A stretch of DNA of 64,000 nt from Ricinus communis (GCF_019578655.1 NC_063258.1:25982802-26046801), one strand, 5' to 3'. Positions 23,812 to 37,345 are shown, counted from the stretch's first letter. The notes: generated from the letters alone by a model not told the origin. Made by a program: numbers and translations.

Positions 23812-24494
23812 TCAAGCATGTACAGATAAATTGGTGAATTTACTGAAGCCTTTTGGGTAAATTTTAGCTCCATAAATCCGATCAGACAACCTAAAAAAGT
23901 AGGGAGAAGTAGCCCTGGATGGCGATGTCCGCTCCGATGCCAAGTCAGGCAAATATCTTTGTTTCAATTCCTGACAAACCATATATCTTGTTATGTTTTC
24001 CTTCTTCTTTCTCTTTTGAGTTTGATTAAATTTTGAACTTCCATACCCAATTATGAAAATAGTCCCACTTTATCACTTGGACTAAAGCACCAGATTATTC
24101 CAACCTGTAATGTAATGTTCTGATAGAAAGAAAAATTTAATTTAATGGGTATAAGCTAACGCCAAGTAGTGAAATTTTTCAGACCTTATAATAATGCATA
24201 CATGCTTGTGCATAACGTTAATGATGTGAAAGAAAAAGAAAAGGAAAACATAAGGTTGATAAACTTACTGATGCAAGCCAGCTTTTAGTAAAGCCACAAA
24301 ACCTAGAGGCTAAGCTACAGCTTTAGTGATGGCATTACTAGCAGGGCAAAGTGCTTTTCCCTGCCGAGAAGTTTTCGATATTTAGCAGTTGGGTTTACAT
24401 TTCTTGCCCCAGAAAAATTGTCATTCACCACCAGGAAGACAACAAGCACTAGCAAAACCCGAATTTTCTGCTGGTGCCTATGATGTCTAGGCAT
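23812..24494 (-). CDS. possible small secreted peptide gene, family unknown
   Basis: Proposed exons are 24494-24339 and 23970-23812, joined in phase 0 (donor CTA|GTAATG, acceptor TTTGTCAG|GAATTG), giving 104 residues. The N-terminus has basic residues then a strong hydrophobic core (IRVLLVLVVFLVV, residues 11-23), a plausible signal peptide. The rest is basic and serine-rich, with the segment DLASERTSPSRATSPYFFRL. A minus-strand TATA-like CTATATAAAC sits near 24645. In-frame ATGs further upstream (from 24618) could extend the start. A stronger donor, ATCA|GTAAGT near 24270, lies beyond the unspliced stop, so an intronless 59-residue product with a 3'UTR intron is an alternative. I do not recognise the family, and the model rests on splice signals and frame only. 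Confidence 0.3.
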
Positions 24495-24659
24495 TGTAGA
24501 TGATGCTACCTGATGTAAAACAAGTACATGTACCGCTATGATACCGGTGTTAGAAGATGAGACACACCGACAACTATTACTATATGTTTTTCCTTTTATT
24601 TTATAGGTATTAACCATTGACAGGATCGTAGAACTTTCGTGTTTATATAGGGGATACAT

Positions 24660-25250
24660 TTTTGTCACAGACCGGACTACTTCGCATGGAAGATTAGTGT
24701 AGAGCTATATAACAGCGACAGAACTATAGAAAATGAACCATGAACGAGAGAAGAATAAGAACATCTGAGTTGTCTATCTACTATTACTGCAATAGCTGAA
24801 TGAATTGAACTTAAACCAACTACTAGTACTTGCATCAAACAATGAAGGAATCTAGCCAAGGCCTCTATACAACAAATGCATCCTGAAACAGGAAAACTGC
24901 TCTCGGATGATTATCATCACAATAAAGAGTAAAGAGCATGAAACTCCAACCATCACATATATTAGCATTCCTTCCACACAATTGAATTGCATAAGAAAGG
25001 GAAAAGCATTACATTTTATTCAAGTAGTTGCAAAGTACAATTCCTAATCAGAGAGAAGCCTGAAATATCAGGTCTGGTCTTAAAAACAAACAATGTTGTA
25101 GTGGCAAAAGGGATGAACCAGATACCACAGCCAAAACCTGCCTATCTGAGGAACCTAGATAAAGAACTGCGCTAAGCAACCTTACACACAGAGGACTTGG
25201 ATAAACGAAAACATACGAGACACCTGATCGCTGATAAGGGCTTCAAGCAC
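24660..25250. other. intergenic / downstream of EBF
   Basis: No supported gene. It separates the candidate peptide promoter from the probable poly(A) site of the EBF gene. Confidence 0.45.
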
Positions 25251-25254
25251 CACT

Positions 25255-25864
25255 GCCCTTTATTAAGACACTTACAACAAACATGAACCCATTAAAACGA
25301 CTGGATATGACCGAAATGATGAAAGCTTGATCATGCGATCAGCATACCATAGAACAACATATAACATATGACAATAGCTAAATACTGGGGGTGGGGGCTA
25401 TGTTTACATCCAGCAAAACATAACAAGGATTTGACATGATGTGAAAGGGAGCAGCCAGTAGCCACAAGGGAAAATATAAACTAGAGCTTGGTAACTGTAT
25501 TCTCAAAAAACAATGGCCATGAAAGAGGAGGCCTCCCAGTCAATGGGGGTTAAACAGTCGCAACAAGCTTTCAACACGAGGAAAGCCTGCAAAAAAGATG
25601 GAGGAATGACCTGCCAAAGTTCTCTGGAAAATAACCAAACCACAGTTACAAGAGGGACCCGTTTGCTGATGGGCCAAAAACCTATGCTGAATGCTGCTAT
25701 CCGTGTAAGCTGACTGAAGAAACTCAATCCTTCCACAATCTATCAAATCCAACTGAAATCCTTGAACGTCCTAAGGCAGTCTAATGCCTTCAATTCTGCC
25801 CACCCCAAGGCAGTCCACTGTCTTCAATTCTGCACATTTGACTCGGTGTTCCTCCTCTTCCTGA
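25255..25864 (-). other. probable long 3'UTR of the EBF gene
   Basis: On the minus strand the stop codon is followed by about 600 bp of moderately GC-balanced, T-rich sequence ending near an AATAAA signal (TTTATT on plus at about 25260). Long 3'UTRs are typical of EBF mRNAs. In Arabidopsis, U-rich elements there allow EIN2-dependent translational repression; U-runs such as the one at about 25505 are compatible with this, but that is inference. The open frame inside it (25503-25736) has no family resemblance. Confidence 0.5.
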
Positions 25865-28171
25865 TTAGGATAGGATATCACATCTCCATAAGCTCTCCAC
25901 AAGCAGCTCAACTGTGTTGCTGCTGATAGAACTGCAGTTTTGGAGATTTAAACCCATCAGAGTCCTGCCCAATTTCTTTAGGAAAGGAAAGCTTTTATTT
26001 GATACTTCAGAACAGCCTGACAGGGAAAGGACTTGAAGATTGAGCCGATCTGCGCTAGACAGGGTAGCAATTCCAGAATCAGTGACAGCACATTTAGACA
26101 CATCTAGATCACTAAGAAACAAACAGTTGTGAGTGATAGCTTTCAAGCTAGCATCTGTAATCTTCCTGCAACCATCCAGATTCAACAATTCAAGAGATCC
26201 ACCATGTATCCTAGCCAAGGCTGAAATCACTTCATCAGTCAAATTCATGCAGCCACTAAGATTAACCTTAACAAGTCCTGCCTCAGAGCTCTCCAAGAGT
26301 GGGAGAAGCCCAGAATCTGTAATTGCACAGAGGCCACTGAGATCTACATGCTGAAGCTGAGGGCACAACTTGCCTACCAAGGCCAAACTAGCACTGCCAA
26401 ATCCTGGGCAATTTCTAATGGACAAGGATCGCAGAGAGCTACAAGGAGAAGAAACTACCATTTGTGATGCTACATCTCTAATCCCCATACACTTCACTAG
26501 GCTAAGAGCTTTCAACTTTGTTCCACAGTTTGAGATTGCACCAACAATCCCTGATTGAGTAACTCTGTTACACTCTTCCAACTGCAGGCTTTCAAGAGAT
26601 CCTGCAGCTCTGGCAAAGGAGACCAGCCCATTGTCTGAGACAAAGCAACACTTACGAAGACACATCTGCTTCAGGTTTGTGCAGCCTTTTGCTATAGCTT
26701 CAATACTTACATCTGTTATCCCCCGACAAGAAGAAATTGTCAAAGACATCAATTTCTGCAAACCCTGAGCATTACCCATGACCCAAAAGCCCTTCTCACT
26801 CACATGCTGAAGATTACTGAGGACGAGATTGGTAACAACCTTGCCATAGTGCCCAATTACTGCGAGAGAGAAATCTGTGACGTTCAAGGCCTGAAGCTTT
26901 ACCTTTGATAATACATTGGTGGCTGAGGACAATAGACTAGATACTCCATGATCCCCAACAAGACGACAGTCTTTAATTGATATAGACTGTAGTTTATTGC
27001 AAAACTTTCCAATAGCTTGTATGCCCTCATTACCTATCTTTGGACAAGATTCAATATTTAAAGAGATCAAGTTGGAGCAGTTCTCAGCAATTGCAATTAA
27101 ACCCTTGTTGGTAATTGAAGGGCAATTACAAAGGTCAAGCTTCTCTAACAAATGACATTCTTTTGCCACCTCGAATAGACCTTCATCCGCAACACTCGGA
27201 ACATCCCATAAAGAAAGAGACCTCAAAGATGGGCAGCCTCGAGCAATTGCCGTTAGACCAAGGTTGGTTACTCCACGGATAGAGTTGCTTCCCCGGATCA
27301 AAAGCTTACCTAGCCCACCATGTCCACTAGTTCCAACAGCAATTGCAGCAAGTCTCATATCAGTTGCTTTTTTTCCTTCCAAAGACCGTGTAAGGTACCC
27401 ATCACTCTCAATTTCCCCATTTTCGTCACAAGAAGATGCCATCTCTACATCATTGCAACCAGGAACTATTCTCTCATTGCAAAGTTCAGCCCTCCGTATA
27501 CTGCTCAATAGTGTAAGCCAGCGCTTGGAGACACAAGCGCAAGCACTCCTTTCTTTGCCACCAGGGATGCGCCTAAAGATCTCAAAGAGGCATTCATCTG
27601 GAAGAACATCAATTGATGGCTGCTTATTCTGCTCAAACTCAGATGATCCAAAGAGAAATGGGGAACTAATGCGCGCCCGCTTGCAAGGAGGGCTGTATGC
27701 ATCAACGTGGGAGCCAATAGAATAATATCTACCCAAATCCATGGGATTTGCACACAAAGACCCCCCAGAATAGAATTCATCATCACCTGAAAAACACATT
27801 CCAAAAGAAGTCCAATAAGCAAAAGCTGTCTTCTTTATTCTTTTTCCTCAAAATAAATTATTCTACTTTACAATCTACTACATACCAAACTAAATTATGT
27901 TTTAATTAAAACAACTAAAAGCTAAATTCTTTGCATGTATTTCAATAAAGCCTATCAATTAAGTAACTAAAGTTTGATTCATTGTTTACCTATTCACTTA
28001 GAATTCAATCTAAAACCAGTAAACAGATAAATAACATTAGAAACTAAGAAATACCCAATTAACATAACTAACATCTACAACTTAAAAACAGAAGACCAAC
28101 TGCTAAAGAAAATATAAAAAAGAAAGGAAAGAGAGAAAGAACTCACCACTGTAGTTAACAAGAGCAGGCAT
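25865..28171 (-). CDS. EBF1: EIN3-binding F-box protein (EBF1/2)
   Basis: Two exons, 28171-28147 and 27786-25865, with a phase-1 intron of 360 bp; 648 residues, close to the 620-650 usual for the family. Exon 1 encodes only MPALVNYS plus one base; this start is preferred over the intronic ATG because GDDEFYSGG continues in frame as in other EBF proteins. CKRAR at 43-47 looks like part of a nuclear signal. The F-box lies at about 66-106 (SIDVLPDECLFEIFRRIPGG to VSKRWLTLL). From about residue 150 the protein is a long run of leucine-rich repeats of the amino-terminal type C..L..L.L..C..ITD.GL.A. Known function: substrate receptor of an SCF ubiquitin ligase that degrades EIN3/EIL transcription factors, dampening ethylene signalling. 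EBF1 and EBF2 cannot be told apart here. Confidence 0.95.
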
Positions 28172-28440
28172 GATTGAATCCAAAAGAAGAAGAATAAGAA
28201 CCCTTGATCAAGATCCCAAAAACAGAAAGAAGAACTTTGAACAACAATCGTTAAAGAAACCAACAAGAAACAAATCAAGAAAGAAACAAGAAAGCTTGAA
28301 TGCATTAGCAAGAAGAGAAAAAAATGGAACTTGAAACCCTAACACAGTAGGGCAAAAAAAGAAAACAAGGAAGAGAAGAGAAAGTGTTGCAGCGAGTTTT
28401 CTGTTTTTTTTTTTTTTCTCTAGTTTTCTTTGAAGTAGGT
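28172..28440 (-). other. EBF 5' leader with overlapping upstream ORF
   Basis: A pyrimidine-rich leader of about 270 nt. An upstream ATG at 28303-28305 opens a frame that runs, out of frame with the main ORF, past the main start codon and into the intron. If scanned, it could reduce EBF translation. Confidence 0.45.
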
Positions 28441-28468
28441 ACTGATGGAAAATTGAAGAAAAGAGTTG

Positions 28469-28600
28469 TTATATATGAAAGGTATTCCAGAGATACATTG
28501 GCTTTAGAAACATGCATTGAATACTTCCTGAAAACCGGTTATTCCTTTCGGTCCAACGGCTCACCTTAGCCTCATCTCTCTTACCGGTTACCGGTTTTTC
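28469..28600 (-). promoter_or_regulatory. EBF core promoter with ACCGGTT triplet
   Basis: A TATA-like CATATATAAC (minus) lies at about 28469-28476, some 300 bp upstream of the start codon. Upstream of it are three ACCGGTT words, at 28534-28540, 28583-28589 and 28590-28596; the last two are directly adjacent. The binding factor is unknown to me. Confidence 0.4.
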
Positions 28601-31600
28601 CTGTTAAATTATTTCTTTCTTTATTTTATTTTATTTTATTTGTTGTTGTTCATGCATCAGGAGCTATTTGCGACCGCTTCATAAAAATTCTTGTTGCACA
28701 TTAATACTCTTTCCCTCTGCCTTTGTCATTTTATTTTCATTTAATGTGCCTACATAATTACCAAAAGGCATTAAAAAGCCAAATCTAATTTTAATTTTAA
28801 ATTCTCGACTTTTCCATAAAATTCAAGAACTTGCTGCTGCAACTAATAATAGTCATTAATGAAGACGTATTTTTATTTTTTAATAAATAATATAAATTTT
28901 ATAAAATGGGTTACTGAAATCTATATGCATATACATATATTGTTTATATTTTTATGTCATCTAATGTTATGTAAAATTTGGGTTTTTGCTGGTTTTCCCT
29001 TTTTCTATTTTTTGAATTTGCAATTTTTAGTTTGATAAGCCAATAGAAAAAGGAAATTGAGTGCATTTTTTTTCTTGTTATGCAGAATGATGTTTGTGTA
29101 GTGAAACAGACAGCACAATGAGACGTGTGCTCCATGTTGTTACATTGTAATGATGAACATAAAAAAGCAAAATTTATTTTCTTCCCTTTTATTTATTTAT
29201 TTATTATACTTAATATTATTTCTTACCAAATGGGTAGCTATTGGATTAGCAGAAACAACTGGCAAATGACAGATTGGTTAAATGGGTTTTAGTGAGGCAA
29301 CTTGGCCAAGTGAACCCTTTTTTTTTTTCTCTTCCAGCAAGTTGTGAGCACACAGGCTATCAACAACTTTTGAGGTTATTCACAGTGAAGTGGTCATGTG
29401 TCTTCCAAATACTACTCATATGGACAGTTTTATGGGGGACTTGGGATTAGAGAAATACAATTGGACCTGCCTACTTTTTATGTCATGTTTTCCTAATCAA
29501 CTTTGCTCATTAGATGACAACTTTGTTTTTTGTTTAGAAACTTGGCTAAAGAGGTTGTATTACACTTCTTCTTTCGAAAATAAAGAAAAAGAAAAACTAT
29601 TTTATTAGAACAACTTATCCACAGATAATGACTTTTTGGAAGGGACTATTGTCCACTATTAAGAATATGATGCTTTTTGAGTTTTGGGCTCTCAAATTTA
29701 GTTGATGACATTAGAAATGATGATTAGGGGAAGCTAAAATTTTGTATCTTCTGTCCACTTCTTATTGACAAATAAATAATTTTTGGACATATATATATAT
29801 TTTTTAATTATTATCATTTTATAGATATATACTTTATGAGAAATAATTATACCTTAAGTTCTTAATTTTCATCAATTATATCTTTACAAGTGGATAATAT
29901 ATCTTGGTCTACAATTACTCAAATTCTTCCAAGAATATCTTTTAAAAAGAATATAAAATTGTTTTGATAATGTCTAAAAGATACTGAATATTTACAGCGT
30001 AACCATGGTAACATTAATGTGGTAAGATTAGCATAAAATTATGCAGTTATTCTGTTTTTGTTATTAAACTTCAGTCATTTATGAACACTAATAAATAGTA
30101 GCTTTTTTTATTACTTTTTTTAAAAAAAAAATAGTCATTTCATCAATCATATACATTTGTACTGAAATGACAGAAAAACCCCGCTTATAACTTTCAGTAA
30201 TTCATTATAATATTCTTATCCATTTAAAATGGAAAGAAACATAAATGATGACTGACACATTGCAATCAAATTATTTTCATTGATTGAGGGTTAAGAAAGT
30301 TGTGCATGCACTAACCATTTCTGATGAAGCAGCTCTTCTGTAAAAACATAACCTGTCATGTTTATAAGTTATAACTGGACAATTAAATACCAAATAATTG
30401 ACAAATAACTTGTACTTATCATACTCAAAATGCTAAAATCATGCTTATATTCATTCAGTTCAGCAGTTTCCATCTTCAATAATCTGACTGTTAACCTCAA
30501 ATCTAGAAGAACAAAATTAATTGCATGCGACTATTTCTATATATATAAAAATTTAAATGCAATTTTTTTATAATTCTAATACTGAAAAATAGATATTAGT
30601 GTGCTTGGGGTTCATCAGAACACCAACTAATTTTGAATTTTCAGTTTTCAAAGAGACACCCAACTTGTTATTTCACCTGCCAAGAAACCACCCTGGTAGA
30701 AATTTTCTTAATCTGGCAAGACAATTTATTTTTCTTGTGAAAGATTTAACATTAAAAAAAAAAACCACCTAAATTGAAGTTGGCCCAACCAAATAAGGAG
30801 AAAGCAGCAGGAGCAGCAATCCAATTTAGAAGTGAATCAGGTTAAAAGAATTTGCAATGCAACTTGGCCTGTTGGCCAACAAAATTGAGCAAATGAAGTC
30901 AACTTTTTAGCTAATTAGCGATTTCTTTCTCCTTCTGTATACCAGTCACAGTTGTTTGCTCGGTTGACCATTTGAAAACACACAGAAATTAATTAATTAA
31001 ACCAAAACCCACAAAAAAGAAAAGAAAGGGACCGATGTCTTTAGGTGGAGAGGTACATAAATAATCTTTTCTGGGTTCTCTTCTCTTGGACAAATAGTTG
31101 TGTGTGCAATGAATTTTTGATATGTGCTTTAATTAATTAACATGCTATGTAGGTCCATTTCCTAGCTGAGACTCCCCCCAAAATAATAATAATAAGAAAA
31201 ATAAAAAGAAAGACCTCTAAAATCAAAAGTTTTGCAAGTTTACTTTGATTTATCTTGGTACTTTAGAATCAATGGATCTATACGAGAATTGGGCTGTGAT
31301 TTTGGGATTTTATATATGCAGTCACTTTCCTTGTCCTTCTGCCTTATATAAAGTTTCAGTTTGTGTCTTTAAGACTTTTATGTCAAATTGTTTGAAAATG
31401 AATCACCCCATGGTACACACAAGTACATTTCTTAAGTGAAATTCTAGAAAACTCCATTTTTTATTTTCTTTAATTAATTACAAGGGAAATAAAGAGTGCA
31501 TCTTTTCTCAAATATTCTTTTTATTTTATAATTTCAATGAATAGTTATTACCAAATTTTTTCAAGTGACATTAGTCATTGGAAATTTATTTTAAAATTTT

Positions 31601-34600
31601 TAAAATTCATAAGAAGTCAATGAATAGTTATGAGATAATAAAGGCTGAATATTCATTTTTAAATTAAAAGATTGAGATTTAATAAATAAGATGTGGAGAA
31701 GAGATATAAGAGGATTGTGATTCATTCATTCCCCTACCTGCAGCCTAATGTCAACAATTTTAACTTATCAACTAGGGTAGATTTCTCCGTGGAGTAGCCA
31801 TGGGGGCCCAGTCTCAACTCTAGAAGGGCCATTTCTGATATTACATCTATGAATTTAGACTCCATTTTGTAGAGTGGTTAGCAAGTCTTTGTAGCAAGAA
31901 TTTGAACAAGTCACTTAATTAATGCAACTTTAACCCTTCATCAATTAATTAGGTTTGTTTGGTTAATACAAATTGAAATAACAAGTTAATTTCATTTATG
32001 GAGAGATTTTTAAATAAATTCAGTCTATTGTATCATTTATAAATAAAACTAATTGCATAGCGATATATAGTATTATTTATTAAATGTTATATTTATTCCG
32101 ATTGATTTTTTATTATAAATATTTAATAGTTATAAATAAATTAATTAATGCAAAAGCAACACGTAATAAATAATATTATATTGTTATTATACAATTAAAA
32201 AAAAAAACTTTTTAAAGAAAATTAAAACATGTAAATTATCTGAATCAGGTTAGAGTGTGAAAATGCAATGAATGGTAATAATAAAAGTGGGGATGGGGAT
32301 GAAAATGCGTTGGTCCATGACAAGAAATTGAAGAATGTGACTGCAAAAACACAAATAAAAAAGGCTAGAATCATTGCATCTCTCTTTCAACTTTTGTAGT
32401 CTGTGGTTGTGGCCATCTTCTTCTCCACTTGAACTTTTGGGTAATTGCATTTCTAGTTTTAGACTTGGTAAAAGGATGCATCATTTACGTCATTTTATCA
32501 AAACCAACATGTCCGTCAATATATATCCAAAAATAACATATTCCTTTCTGTAAAGTTGAAATGTGTGGATTATCCAAACTATTTTTTTCACATAATTTAA
32601 TAAACACTTAAATTTATATTTTTTATAATATTTGAATATTTTTTAATTTATAATTTTATTTAATATATTTGCGTGTGTTGAGTTTTAGGCCTTTTACTGT
32701 TATTAAAAGAAAAATTTAAAATTTTATTAACTTAAATTCAAAATTATAATATTAAAACAACTAAATAATTAAAATTTAAATATCTAAATATACATCCAAC
32801 TCATGCAAACCATATGCATTTGTAATTATATATAGAATTGGTGAAAATATCGTCAATGTGGAGGATTTATAGAACCGCAACTTACATGAACGGCTAATAA
32901 ATGAAAAAGAAAATTATAAATTACAAGGATAATAACAAAAGAAAATAAAATCTACAACCTCTATTTGATGAATCTTTCTATCGTATACTAAATAATTTAA
33001 TTTGTATTTTTCTTTATCAGAAGTTTCATTTTTTGACTTACTGCTAATTAGTTTTGGATTTGCGGTGGTTTCTTTTTATTATTATTATTAATTAATTTAG
33101 TTAATAAATATTAATATTTTTTAAAGATTTTTATGGTTTTCTATTTTGTGGGGGTTCGAGTCCTTTTTTTATAAGAGTTCTATGATTCTCTGTTACGAGG
33201 GTCTTGAATTATTCTTTTGTGGGATTGCTAAAAAAAAAAAATTAAATCATATATTCAAACAATCAGATTCGTCAAAAAATATATATAAAATTGATATTTG
33301 GCTTAGTGTAAATGAGTAGAGCGTTCTTCCTATAGAATTAAGATTTACTGCTCTATCAATACGATTAATTTTATTAGAAGTAGATTTTTTTATATGTATC
33401 TATTGATGTTTGATATTTATTTTTATTTTTTATTTTAAGATATATTTATTAATTTCTATTAATAGAATATCCATATTGCTTATAAAAAAACACTTCATCT
33501 GTAATGGCCCTTCTTGTTAATTGTTATCACCATAAGTTTATGTTTATGTTGTTAAGATTAAATAGATTTATAAGGAATATATATGGACTTTTACAAAGAG
33601 GTAAAAAGAGAAAATCTTGTAAAAAAGATAAAGACGATAAAAATATATAATTTTATTAAGGTCTAATTATTAATTAAATTTTGAGTTATATATTTTTTAT
33701 TTTTTTAATTATTTTAAGATTTAAAATAAATAATTATGCTTTTAATTTATTTAAAAAATACTTTTCGATAATAATTTTTAGAATTTGACAATGAGAAAAT
33801 TGATGTGGCAAGTTAATTCTGCTTAGAAACATAAAAATTAGTGAGTCAATAAAAAATTTGTTACATTTAGATGTAAAATATATGATAAAATGTACATATG
33901 TGAGATTTTTAGTGGTATATTATTAAGTTTATGGTAAACTATTTTTACTGATTTATAATTTTTTTTTAAATAAGTATAATCGACTTCCCATACTATTTTT
34001 TTTATCTTGAAATTTCAAAAGTTATTATCAAAAAATGTTTATGAAAATAAATTGAAAGCATATGTATGTATTTTAAAATCTTAAAAAATTATATAAAAAA
34101 TTGTTAAAAAGTGTAAAATTTAAAATTTAATTTATAATTAGACCTTTTATTAAATAAAAAAAGAAAAATATTGAAAAACACCACATGAATTCTAATCTAT
34201 AAATTTAATTTTAAGCATGCTATATAAATATGCCTTAGAAAAGCTTATGATACTCTAATTTTTATTCAAACCCATTTTAACTTATATTTTTATCTGAATT
34301 ATTATGAATGGAAGAATTATAAAGAAAAAAAAAAGAGAGATCACCAAGTACATCATTTTAATTTTTATATAATATATTTATATCCTTAAAAAGAGAAGAA
34401 AAAAAACCGAGGTAGGGTATTTTTAAAAATGGATGTCCAATAAATTTCCATATCCTCTAAAATTGCAAAATGCATGGTTAAATAAGTGTGGTTGAAGCAA
34501 TATATTAATGTCTTTTCTTTTTTAAGAAAAAAGAAAAGAAAAGAGAAGACCTATTTATTCCTTATCCTTTTTATACAATAAAGAAGAACAAGTTGAACAA

Positions 34601-37075
34601 TTTGGTGTATGTTGTTAGAAAAGGAAATAGCTGTCAGCCCCACCTATTCATACTATAACTCTGCCTTTGTTGTGCAACCACCCAGTCTTTCCTCTCTATG
34701 TCAGAAACAACAATCATCTCAGTATTATCAATTTGGTTGGCTCAAAGACAAATTAAACATCAGTTTTTTCTTTCTTTTTATCACCAAACAGTTTATAAAT
34801 CTTATAATGTCTGAAACTCTTTTGCCAAGTTGAGTAAGCAGTCTCTATTCTATTGTTTATTCCCTGTATCTAAGCTCTTTAATATATAGTTTATTTTCTA
34901 TGAGATGTTCCATTCTCTTTTTTGGGTATGAAGCAACACTGACTAGTATAGCTAGCACACCTAATTAAAGCAAACCCACTGATCTGTATTGCAGAAAAAA
35001 CTATTGCAAGATCCTTCTCAATGGTTGATTTGTTATGGAAAAATATTAGATATTTCATTTTTTATTTATTTAGTTCTTACCCCCATAAGGTATGTAATAT
35101 TTTTGCAAATTGTCTCTTAATTTCGAAATATTAAAAATAATATAATAAAAATATTATATATCACGTCAGATAATTAATTTCTTATATTGCATAACCAAAC
35201 CGAAGTTCTCTAATGAGCATAACAGCTAATAAATAAGTTTCTCTAAATCTGTGTTTCAGATTTGATTTCTCAAATCAGTTTTAAAAAAAATAATTATCTT
35301 GTTTTTTAAAATTACTTTTTTAATATACATAAATAAATAGATGTTTTGACAAGTAATTCACACAAAATTCTTAATAAAATTAATTAAATAAAAGGATTAT
35401 AGACCTACATTTTTAACATTGAATATCAATCCCAAACAGACTTTAAGCTTCTTGCTTTAATGCAAACACTACAAAGAACTAATTGCATGGTGTAACTGGA
35501 ATTCAGAAAGACAGATGTATGTAGATTTTCTTTAAAAAAAAAAAACATTGTTTTATCTTTTATTTGAAGTATCTGACATGAAAAAAATTAGGTCAAGATT
35601 TTTTCACATGGTTTTACACATTGTTTGATTATTGAGAGAGAATGTATAATTGGGTATGCACATGGTTCATGAACTAATTATGCATTAGAAAAAAGATTAA
35701 TCAAATTGTTAATGGAAGAGGTCGGCAGGTCATCACATTCACACTAGCCAAACACATAAATAATTGAATTGTCTACTTTTCTTTTTATTATTAAATATAT
35801 AAACAATTAGAAGAAATGGTTTTAGGATGGGGAGACATTGTTTGGTCAAAATGGGTTCCGTTGAATATAAAGGTTTTTAGAAACCCAGGTTCATTGTAGC
35901 CTCTTAAGCCCTTTAACTCGTGACGAAATTGTTCTTTTCCAATGTCTTTTGTTTTAATTATTACATGTGTTATCTTTGGTTGGGTATTAATTGATTCATA
36001 TGTAATGTTTGATATAGTTAAAGAATTTCTGTTGATTTAAATTATTTTATTTAATGTGGATAATATTATTTATCAGGTATGAACAATCTGATGCAAAACA
36101 GGGATCATACAGGTTATTTCACTGTATGAGGGGTAATCATTGTATGCAACTTGAAGCATTTTCATTTGCTTTTTTAGCAAAATTGATTGATTGATTGATA
36201 TTGGAACTGTTCGTTCATTGTATGGGAAGGCATGCATACTTGTGCAATATCATGTGACTCACACCTTCCTCTGCAGGAGACACCTTCCTTTTGCAGGGCC
36301 TCACATGTTTTTTATTTTTCTTTTATTTCTTTTTTTTTTCTTTTTTGTTATCGAAATCATTGACAGGAAATTTGTTTTTCTTTTCCAGTAGTTCCAATTT
36401 AGATTTTCAGTTGAATTTTTGTAGTTCTAGATACAATTGTCTTTAGATTTATTAATGACAGATTTCAAATATTTACATGAAATAACTTTACATAGTATAA
36501 CTATAAAATCAGATTGTGTTTCTAAATTAATATTAATTATGGGTGGGTATATATATGGATGGTAATTGGATTTAATTTTTAATATTGTCATTCATATTTG
36601 ATTTTTATATTTAGTTGTCTGAAAATTATTTTTATTTAAAACTTTTATTTAGATTTAATGTATATATTATAATTTATATATATAAATATTTTATATTTTA
36701 ATATTAGATAATTGATATATATTTTATTAGTTAAAGTTAATAAATATATATTATTTATTTATAAGTCGGATATATATAATAAATAAGAATTTTCTTATTT
36801 CTTAATACACGGTCCGTGGGTAGGAATGTACTCATGTATACTCGTCTGAGGAGCGAAATTAATTCAAGATGCCTGCGGACGACTGGAAACAAGGTTTTTC
36901 AAAGAAGAAAAAGAAAATATAAAAATTTCTGAAATAGCAGGGAGAAAAAAAGAAAAGAAAACCAATGAGATAAAAGTGGCAAATCAAGGCCAGAAATATA
37001 TTATAAAGAGTCTCAATTATTAATGATATTGGTAGGGTTATCAAGATTCAATTCAGTGGAGCTGATTGTTTGCAG
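28601..37075. other. long AT-rich gene-poor region
   Basis: About 8.5 kb with no supported exon. ORFs of 60-75 codons occur on both strands but consist of Phe/Leu/Ile/Lys-rich translation of T and A tracts, without splice-supported continuation. Scattered poly(A)/poly(T) runs and diverged AT-rich repeats are the only structure seen. Confidence 0.55.
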
Positions 37076-37345
37076 TCATATCTTCTGGATAGAGCAGTAG
37101 CAGCAGCCCGTATATATAGCTGATTCCTGACGCCTGACGTGTAGGTGCATCAGGCCAGGTACATTTTCCAATCCAAGGAGATGTGTGTTAGCCCTGCAAT
37201 TGATGCATGTTCCATCCTCTGAAAAATCATTGCACATTGCTTTGCCAAATACAATATCTTCATCGTCAGGAAAATCAATGCCTCCACTGCGTCTTGGAAA
37301 GGAAGGATGGATATACATATACATGTACATATGGTTGTTAGACAT
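37076..37345 (-). other. isolated coding-like ORF, unknown
   Basis: A minus-strand frame of 80-89 codons is less AT-rich than its surroundings. Its middle part (RRSGGIDFPDDEDIVFGKAM then CNDFSEDGTCINC) has an amino-acid make-up like a real protein. I do not recognise it, and no convincing upstream or downstream exon was found. It may be a gene fragment captured by a transposon or a relic exon. Confidence 0.25.

Noticed and set aside
27264..27822. Long ORFs overlapping EBF exon 2 on plus and in another minus frame
   Set aside because: Shadows of the strongly supported EBF coding frame.
28511..28520. EIN3-binding-like word (ATGCAT) upstream of EBF
   Set aside because: Only a six-base palindrome without the flanking bases of the known site; common by chance in AT-rich DNA.
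33140..33370. tRNA-like words: GGTTCGAGTCC at about 33154 and GGCTTAGTG..GTAGAGC at about 33300
   Set aside because: The box B-like word precedes the box A-like word, and no cloverleaf with an acceptor stem could be built. At most a scrambled SINE relic.
36841..36890. Hammerhead-ribozyme-like core (CTGAGGA followed by GAAA, with CGTC and GACG flanks)
   Set aside because: Only two bases separate CTGAGGA from GAAA, so stem II cannot form, and there is no proper NUH cleavage triplet before the putative stem I strand.
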